Assembly (NCBI GenBank): GCA_012845835.1
Contig: JABAKD010000016.1
Location: 25,224,553-25,288,552 of the forward strand
Length of the DNA stretch: 64,000 nucleotides
Direction of reading: 5' to 3'
Source: Undaria pinnatifida
Lineage: Eukaryota; Sar; Phaeophyceae; Laminariales; Alariaceae
The notes under the pieces are model-generated. The model saw only the letters and a program-made list of their open reading frames with translations. It had not been told where the DNA came from and did no database searches. A program made the position numbers and the translations under genes. Of the stretch, positions 56,746-64,000 are shown one piece after another (the stretch's first letter is position 1; each line of letters starts with the position of its first letter).

Positions 56746-57830
56746 GTTGTAGTTGTTGTTCTCACATTAACTTGCATAATCAAGTCCGTTGTCACAGGAC
56801 AGGCTCCAGTTACTCTGGAGCTGAGGAATACCCTGGGGAAAAACTCAAACAAGCCAACGTGGTACACGCATATATCACAGCTGACGCAATTCATGCTTCC
56901 ACCTGAAACATATATATATATATAATAATAATATATATACAGAATATACACGATAAACTGATGTATTATTTCCAAAAATGTCACATTTATCCCCTCGAAA
57001 TAATGTATAGTTTCCAGGCACATATCGAGCTGCCCCCCCCCCCCCCCCCCGCGCCAACCCCCCCCCCCCCCCCCCCCCCCCCGCCCCCAATAATATACTG
57101 GTGCCAAAACCGTCAGATTTATCCCCTCGAAAGGATTTATAGCTTACATGCACAAATTGCCCCTTTCCCCCCCCCCCCCCCCCCTTGCCCCCCTCCAAAC
57201 CCGCTCGCTTTTGATCAAAACCAGCCCCCCCCTTTGCCTTCACAGCTGTCAGATTTTGTCCCCCTCAGAAACGGGTTTTATAGTTTCCGCGCACAGACTG
57301 ACTAAAATCATCCTGTTGACCCTGATAGCTACACTGTAGCTGTAAGGGGAGTCGCCGACCTATATCCTTAATGAGGACACACAACTCGTAATGCGCGCGA
57401 TCGGAGTATCACACACAGCTTGCAAAGATGAGTTTCGACGAAATCTTCGATCTCACAGCTGGAGTGTATTTTAATTTTTATAATATATATCAAGAGAAAT
57501 CGGGAGTCAGTCTACGATGTGCCAGGTCCATACTGGTGCATACGTCTCATCACTTGCGCCTGGAAAAAACGACTATAATACCGCTTGCCACCCAAGAAAG
57601 ACTACCACGTATGTATTACACGTAGTCGCATACGCACGACAGACGCAAGTCAATTGGAAGAAAGAAAAACGAAACAAAGAAAAAACAAGAGAGAGGAAAG
57701 GAAGGAAAGAGAAGAACGCAAAAAAAAAAGAAAACGGAAAAGAAAAGAAAAGAAAAGAAAAGACAAGAAGAGCAACAAAAGGCAAGACAAGAAGAGGATG
57801 CAAGAAAAGGAAGATAAAAAAAATGTCATA
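56746..57830 (+). mobile_element. (GTT)n-headed SINE-like element split by a nested insertion
   Basis: 5' part 56746-56908 (CATTAACTTGCATAATCAAG...GACGCAATTCATGCTTC) and 3' part from 57488 (GAAATCGGGAGTCAGTC...CGACAGACGCAAGT plus purine tail to 57830). They are in the same order as the intact copy at 54874-55345 but are interrupted by a C/G-tract element in a TA-rich site. Confidence 0.75.
56940..57486 (-). repeat. C/G-tract composite repeat nested in a SINE-like element
   Basis: Runs from GAATATACACGATAAACTGA to CTCACAGCTGGAGTGTATTT. Both flanks are (TA)-rich. Opposite in orientation to 55868-56345, about 0.6 kb away. Confidence 0.8.
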
Positions 57831-57960
57831 CTACCAGACCCTAGGAACTGACTAAAGACGGCATTGGGCTCATAAAGAGTATCAAATGCCTCATCAAATG
57901 GCACTGGGGACAGAACGCCACATAATGAAGAAGTTAGGGCAGTCTTACGCTATCTTGTGA

Positions 57961-60030
57961 CGGCCATTGGAAGGCCCACAAATTTCAAGACGACGATGGC
58001 CAAACTCAGACTTCAGTCTCTTGGGCATGACGTTCCCCTTTCCCCCCCTCCTTTTCCCCAACCCCCTCTCCCCCCCCTCCCCATTTCCCCCTGCCCCGGG
58101 CCGCTTGAAGATGCCGACGGTGGATGGCGCTGCCGCAGCCTTTTTGCGCGTCGCTCTGCAGCTTTGCGTCTATCCGTTTTATGCCAATCCCGCATGAACA
58201 ACTCGACTCCCTCCTCTACTCGTCGAAACCATCTGCCACCCTTCTGAGCAGCCTTTTGCCATCCGTCGAATTCCATTCCGAAGACCGACGTATCCTCCTT
58301 CAGATGATCCATCCAATCTTTGTCTTGCCCCCCTGAGTAGCCCTTGCCCCAACAAGCTTTCCAAACATCACCCTCTGTGGAAGACGCTCCTCCCCCATAC
58401 GTGCTACGAATCCCGCAAACAATATCATCCGTTTGCGCACTATCACCTCTATGCTCTCGGAAGCTGTCTTGGCTAGCGCGTCAGCGTACGATAGGGTGTG
58501 GTCGTCGCGCTTTCGTTTACGCCATCCAAGGCATCGGAGGAGAATGGAGTGGTGAACCTGTCGTAGCCTGTCATAGTCAGGCTTCTTCGGGCTTCACGTC
58601 ATGCAACCGCGAAGAACTCTCTCAACCACCTCGGCTTTTAGCAACCGCACCTTCAACCGTTTGCGCACACCCGGGCGATCATAGATTTCCATCTTGTACC
58701 GCAGGAAGAACGCCCAGGCCCTCTGAAGACCCCGCGTCATTTCAATGCTAAGGTCTCTGTCTGCGGTGAGAGCCCCGCCCAAGTACCCAAACTCGATTGC
58801 TTGTTTGTATACCTGGCCGGCTGCATAGATTGTGAAGAACACCTTTCCCTCTCCTTTGGTTTCCAGGCACATTATCTCTGTTTTTGCCTCGGATACCGTA
58901 AGCGCGAACGACGAGTACGCGGTCACGATCATCGTCATCATTCTCTCCAGCCCTTCTGATGATCGCAATACGATGCCCGCGTCGACCCCGTACAGCATAC
59001 CCCACAATATCCTCACCTCCTCCTCCTCCTCCTGCCCCCTCCTCCCGTCGACTTTTCCTGTGCGTGAAGTGCCTTTTCTCTTGCCTTTCTCCTTCTTTTG
59101 TTGGAGCTGCACCATGTTTTCAGTGATGACTGCGTCAGCGAGGAAGGAAGCGTTTCTCGGCCACACGCAGTATCGCCGTGAAAAACATGTTGAACAGCAG
59201 TGGCGCAAGCACGCATCCTTGCCTGAGACCTTGCCCCACGTCGAACTTATCCAAGCACTCTCCATCATCCAACCGCACGCATGCTTGCATGCCGTCGTGG
59301 ACTTCGCGGATGACGGCGAGCAATTTCGGTGGCACGCCCAAACGAGCAAGGACATCTCACAGAAGGGTTCGGTCGACGGGGCCATAAGCTTTGGTGAGGT
59401 CAATGAAGCACAAGTACAAGGGGGTGTTCTTCTTCCGCGCCAGTTCCTGCAGTCGTCGTACTACGAACATCATGTCAACCGTCGAGCGTAGAGGCCTGAG
59501 CCCACGCTGTTCCTCCGGCAGACTGTTCTCGCGTTCGCAATAGTCACTCAGGCGACCTATGATGACTTTGAGGAGTACTTTGCCGGCGTGAGCCACAAGG
59601 GAGATGACACGAAAACTGCCACACTCAGTCCGATCGTTCTTCTTGTGAAGAACCTTAATCGTTATATTTTTACATAGTTGCGGCACGCCACCTACCCTCC
59701 ACACAGCGACGATGGTATCGTGGAACTTTCCGAGAGCTTTCAATTCTCCGTCGGCCAAAACCGTCAAGAGCTCAGCCGGGAGACCATCGGGCGCTACCGC
59801 CTTGCGGTTCGCCAACGCCCGGATCTCCTCCTCTACTTCGTACCTAGACGGGACATCGTCCAGTGGCCTGCACGGGGGCCACTGCTTAAGCTCGTCCACA
59901 ATGCTCGGATCAAGGGTCGGCGACTTGATGTAAAGCAGTTTGTGGAACCGCCCCACCCACCGCTCGCGGATGAGGGCATTATCCCGCAGCAATCGACCTT
60001 CCTCGGCTTCGATGTGCTAGTGGTATACGG
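57961..60030 (-). pseudogene. Decayed LINE (non-LTR retrotransposon) reverse transcriptase, 5'-truncated
   Basis: Minus-strand RT pieces in order. [15 protein letters not shown], then [18 protein letters not shown] (motif A) lie at 60030-59357. [16 protein letters not shown] and [20 protein letters not shown] (motif B) lie at 59341-59135. LWGMLYGVDAGIV, where YADD is expected, and SEAKTEIMCL lie in another frame at about 59130-58594. The C-terminal region (YDRLRQVHHSILLRCLGWRK, LSYADALAKT, FAGFVARMGEERLPQRVM) extends to 58013. Damage: in-frame TGA after RTLL and after GCMT, a frame change near 59150, and a lost catalytic motif. The endonuclease half is absent. It cannot encode an active enzyme. 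Confidence 0.88.
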
Positions 60031-60389
60031 TATCCACAGAAGAAACCAGTAGCATGCAATTGTCCAAGTATCGCATCGGCGGGTGGTTCGTTTTCCCCGT
60101 GAAGACTCTTGGGGAAATTATATGCGGTGTGGAAAGCGTGCTTTGTTGCCGTTAGTGTGATGTCTGTGTCTGTTGCTGAAGCAGTCGTGTTGGTACGAAA
60201 CTGACAATCAAAGACGGGCGATTGATTGTATAGTACGCAGCTTGAAAAATTTGAGTATCGACCCTTACCTCGTCTAACTCACAGCTGGCTTTGTTAAAAT
60301 AATTAAAAAAAAAAAATGGGTTGCTTCCTACTCGACGGGCTCCTTTCTGTTGATTGCTGATTGATAATCTCTAGTTTGTTCTATAAAGC

Positions 60390-60490
60390 CGGCCACCCCG
60401 GTGGTCTAATGGTTACCCTTGAGTACTGCTAGCGTTGGTCCTTGAGTTAGATTCCCACCGTTGTGAATATTTAGATCTTTATTTTGCAGA
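60390..60490 (+). mobile_element. tRNA-related SINE-like copy
   Basis: A-box-like TGGTCTAATGG and B-box-like GAGTTAGATTCCC about 50 bp apart, then ACCGTTGTGAATATTTAGAT, similar to the sequence following the B box near 33770. The B box has two mismatches and no full cloverleaf is evident. Confidence 0.45.
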
Positions 60491-60570
60491 AATTCAGTAA
60501 AAGCGTCAACTAACAACTGCAGACAACGCCTAGTGGGGTGGGTAGGTACATATGCGGTTTTAACGCTACG

Positions 60571-61554
60571 CTAGAGCAAGAACAGCCCGACGGCGTTGTA
60601 AGGCCCACTGCCTATGTTAGCCGCGCTATCTTCGACTCGAAGAGACATTGAACGCCGCTCGATTTGCAATCGGGCAGCATCGCATGGGCGATCAAGCGCC
60701 TTGGAGGCTACCTATGGGGTACGAAGTTTCGCATTTTCTCGAACCACAAGGCTCTGGAGAACATCGAAATGTCGGCAACCACAACGCGTTAGTCCTGTGA
60801 TAGCTTGAGAATCTCACCGTTTCAGCTTGAGTATCTCACAGAATAGTACCGGAAAAGAAGTGCAAATGGTAATGCTGACTTTCCCTCGCGGCTTCTACAG
60901 CCGGCGATTGAGCATGACCGCAGCGGTTCAAGCGGCCTCACCCCTACCGACGATGAGGGCATGTAACTCGTCGGGGCATGCGGCCTGCTCACCGCCTTCA
61001 GATCCATTCCCGGCATTGGCTTCGGTGGACTGGTGCCCCACCCCGATAGCGCCGTCTAGAGTGTACCTCCACATTTTTTTTTTCCATTTTCGCGCACACG
61101 GGCCACGTATGAGGATTGAGGACCTTTCTGCTCCCACCGCCAGATTCGACGCCCGTGTTTCTGCTTTCGTTGGTACCGGTGGTGACCGCTTTGGCTGCGC
61201 GCCATTTTGGCCTGCCGTCGACGCCACTTTCACTCCGGTTCTCGGAGTGCCTTTTGGGGCTACACCTCAAGACTTACACCCACGCCCCCGTCGGGGGTTT
61301 CAGTGACACTGCCGCTTACGTCCCGCATTTCCACTCGGACGCGCCGAAGAACAGTCGCTGCGGCCGGCGCCGCGCAGCCTGCCGTTGACTTTGGCTTCAG
61401 ACCCGGCAGGGTTCCGCGGACGTCTTCCTCTCGACTAGATCCTCCACCGCGAGTTTCGCGTTCTCGGCTGCCTTTAGCTGCCGCCCCGAGCACATCTCGA
61501 GCCCTCACGCCTGTCCCAACGGTACCAATCCTATTCTCACGCCGCCTGGGATAG
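60571..61554 (+). pseudogene. Decayed Ty3/gypsy pol fragment (RNase H and following linker)
   Basis: 60571-60790 reads LEQEQPDGVVRPTAYVSRAI, then KRH, TGA, TPLDL, and AIKRLGGYLWGTKFRIFSNH with KALENIE, a typical gypsy RNase H C-terminal half. TGA stands where Trp is usual, and the TDH-type motif is SNH. From 60830 the EYLTE...SANGNADFPSRL-like signature and a HGPRMRIEDLSAPTARFDAR region continue across several frames. Neither reverse transcriptase nor integrase is visible. It is different from the intact element at 38951-47146. Confidence 0.7.
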
Positions 61555-62391
61555 AGAGCAACGTGCAGAGCCTACGTGATAGGTCGCCATTCAATACTTT
61601 CTTGTCGGCCGGCCATTCGCGGAACTGAACACTACTCAGTTCGTCCGTGGCGTTTGTGGAACAAATACAAGAGCTTATCCAAGTACAAGTGAGTGACCAA
61701 CGTGGAACCTGCCTAGTAGTGAAACCTGCAAAAGGGTGGCCTGCGTCTGTCACAGCCCCTTAATGTAAACATTCTGCCCAGGTATATGTAATGTTGTTCA
61801 ATAGTACACCCATTGAGTTATGCAGTAAAGATATCAGTATCAACCAACATTACCGCCATGTGATATAGCGTACGTACGTCAATAACCCCGTACATTACTC
61901 TCCATATTGTAATATAGAAGACATTGTAAGGCGAGATGCGTGTTAATTCTTTCAGAACTGCCACGCTGGCGTCCCCGGGGGCTTGGCAGGTTATCGTCGT
62001 GCCTAATAAACAAAATCAATAATGGGGACAAACTGCTTGGAATTGGTGTGAGATGCTTTTTTGGTATGATTAAGATTCGCTTAAAAACAAAATCAACGGT
62101 CGTGCGTATCGTATTAAATAAAACTCGTTAACGCTCGCTGAGGCCGTCAGAAATTTGAGCCTTCAATTATGTCCCAACCCCAAGAGTTTTCGCCTGCGGC
62201 GAGCATTGATATATTTCCCTTAACGCTCCTAAACGCAAGCCTTCAAGGCCACAGGGCCTACCTGTGGTCACAAAATACAAGGCAAAGACTAACTTTGCTA
62301 AAAAATACAGCAACAACGTGGTTTGCCCAGATCTATGTGCAGTTCCAACAGCATTGAACACGTGCGCAGAGCGAATATGCAAGCACCATAT
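61555..62391. other. No recognised gene
   Basis: A+T-richer intergenic sequence with short frames only. Confidence 0.3.
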
Positions 62392-63644
62392 CAAGGGTGT
62401 GTTCGGTACGGTACCGGTGTTCTCGGTTCCGGTATGGATGTCGCACCAAACTTACCGAAATGTCTGCAACCGGTATTGACGTCGAACCGAGCTTACGGAA
62501 CTTTTCGGTACCTGTACTGATGTCGTAGCGAACGTTTCAAGGTTTCCGGTGCCGGTATTGATGTCGTACCGAACTCACCAAAGTTTCTGGTACCGATATT
62601 GATGCCGTACCGAACTTACCAAAGTGTCCGGTACCGAACCACACTTAAGTACATATACCGGCAGTACCGGCGGTATATACCGCCGGCAAGGTATCGACGC
62701 ACACTTGCGTTAAGGTACATAAGCCGGACATAAATTGGCGGTACATCTACAGAGCAAATCCGGTATGGGCCAGGGGTACCCGCTGAGGTATATAATTAAA
62801 TTTGAAAATAATTGGTTCTTCTACTTTCAACATTTAGCCATATAATTTGATATTTGTCTTGATATGCTGTGCAAAAGGTAAAGCAGGGCGCCGTCTTCTC
62901 GTCGATCGTTTCGACGTACACGCCAATCGAGTACATAAACCAGGCTTGACGCGCCCCTTTCCTCCGAAAACCGGCCGGCACCAGGAAACCATCGACAGCT
63001 TTTGATCGACTTCGCCGGCAACTCGTACACGTGTCTCCCGTGAGCGACTTGTACACAGGACCGGAGCAGGCAAAATCACCGGCACGGCTTTCTTTTTCGC
63101 GTCCAAGTCGACAGCTTCTGCCGCCGGCGCTGGTGTGTGCGGGAGCTGGCAACGGTGACCTGCCACCAGAAGCGGTGGCATCACTGTTGGAGGGAACCTC
63201 GTTCTGGGAGGTTGCGCTCTGGTTCATGCGTGCTCGGAGTCTCAGTATACCGGGCGTCCTAGGAGATGTTTGGGGACCGAGGTGAGGGTGGCGTGGAGTG
63301 CTGCCTGGTGAAAAGCTCCTGGAGCCAAAGCTCGAAAGGATGACGTCACAATGTGGTGGAATCGGGTTGATATCGTGCCAAACGTACCGAAGTGTCCGGT
63401 ACCGGTTGATGTTGTGCCTACCTCACCGAAGTGTCCGGTACATGCATGAATGTCGGTACTGCAGGTGCACGTATTGATGTCACACAGATCTTACCGAAGG
63501 GTATTCATGTCATACCGAACTTACCAAAATGTCCGGTACCGGTATTGACGCCGTACCGAACTTACTGAAGTATCCGGTACCGGTAATACCGGCGGTATAT
63601 ACCGCCGGTACACCTCGGTACGTACCGTTCGGAACACACCCTTG
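62392..63644. mobile_element. hAT-like non-autonomous DNA transposon with subterminal tandem repeats
   Basis: Ends CAAGGGTGTGTTCGGTACGG and its inverse CCGTTCGGAACACACCCTTG, a hAT-like terminus. Inside both ends are degenerate repeats of about 40 bp (GGTACCGGTATTGATGTCGT, ACCGAACTTACC). The flanking octamers CACCATAT and GATAATAT match at 5 of 8 positions, so the 8-bp duplication expected for hAT is not clean. A central minus-strand frame (63227-62796) has a CFTFC motif after a Trp/aromatic stretch, which might be a BED zinc-finger remnant. Confidence 0.6.
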
Positions 63645-63658
63645 GATAATATAATAAT

Positions 63659-64000
63659 TTAATATGCACGTTCGCACACCAGAGTATTGGCAACAATAAT
63701 TGTAAAAAAAATGTCGAAAATGATCATAAGAAAAGACGCAAAAGGTAAAATATCAACAATAATAATCGGAAAGAAAATCAAATAAAGCAGGACGTCACGA
63801 CCAAAATGGGCAACAAGGCAGAACAGCCAGCCAGTTACTACGAGCAACGAAAGAGATGACGCCAGCAATATTAAGTGGTATCTGCGATTGCTTGTGGTAT
63901 ACGTTATGATAGCGAGATAGAGTACACATACTTCGAGCAACATCCAACGAAACAGTATCAAGTTGAAGACGTTCAACATCACGTAGACAAAATTTAATGA
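63659..64000 (-). CDS. Partial exon: multi-pass membrane protein
   Basis: An open frame from the window edge to a stop at 63659. It is strongly hydrophobic with about three to four membrane segments (FNLILFRWMLLEVCVLYLAI; LILLASSLSLLVVTGWLFCL; VLLYLIFFPIIIVDILPFAS; FLMIIFDIFFTIIVANTL) and short charged loops (TTSNRRYH). The gene continues beyond the window, so neither start nor family can be given. The true exon boundary is unknown, since a splice donor may precede the stop. Confidence 0.4.
   Translation of the reverse strand, partial: SLNFVYVMLNVFNLILFRWMLLEVCVLYLAIITYTTSNRRYHLILLASSLSLLVVTGWLFCLVAHFGRDVLLYLIFFPIIIVDILPFASFLMIIFDIFFTIIVANTLVCERAY

Noticed and set aside
60400-60460. Functional tRNA gene
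   Set aside because: A-box- and B-box-like motifs are present, but the B box has mismatches and I could not form acceptor and anticodon stems; treated as SINE-like.

Overview
This window is eukaryotic nuclear DNA: intron-rich, repeat-dense and gene-poor. The protein families fit a photosynthetic stramenopile, most likely a brown alga. The evidence is a secreted protein with a GDPHM...FDFTGKDG...W C-terminal domain, a Gag tail resembling the EsV-1-7 cysteine motif of brown algae, and chromodomain Ty3/gypsy and LINE elements. The host assignment is an inference from family resemblance, not from any search.

595-18769 (minus): one long split gene. A signal-peptide exon and a short linker exon lead into a strictly alternating series of 63-bp (A) and 93-bp (B) exons, A1-B1-A2-B2...A7-B7, then a longer variant A8 (102 bp) and a GDPHM/root-cap-like exon. 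All module introns are phase 1. Each A+B pair encodes a 52-residue, 8-cysteine repeat. The intron between A5 and B5 is about 6.9 kb and is filled with repeats. A1/B1 and A2/B2 lie in a visible tandem genomic duplication.

19000-38900: mostly intergenic repeat mosaic. The main families are (i) a composite repeat with long C/G homopolymer tracts, (ii) a 269-bp inverted-repeat MITE with 4-bp target duplications, (iii) a roughly 205-bp CA-tailed SINE-like repeat, (iv) a (GTT)n-headed, purine-tailed SINE-like repeat, (v) a tRNA-like SINE cluster near 33.5-33.9 kb, and several short dispersed repeats. One weak three-exon gene model lies at 35475-36160 (minus).

38951-47146 (minus): an almost intact Ty3/gypsy chromovirus-type LTR retrotransposon, with 431-bp LTRs that look identical and a 5-bp target duplication. 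Gag and pol share a frame and are separated only by a single UGA followed by CGG. Two apparent 1-nt frame breaks occur, one in gag and one in pol.

47150-57900: more repeats, including a SINE-like copy split by a nested C/G-tract element. 57961-60030 (minus): a decayed LINE reverse transcriptase. 60571-61554 (plus): a decayed Ty3/gypsy RNase H and linker. 62392-63644: a hAT-like inverted-repeat element with internal tandem repeats. 63659-64000 (minus): an exon of a hydrophobic membrane protein running off the window edge.
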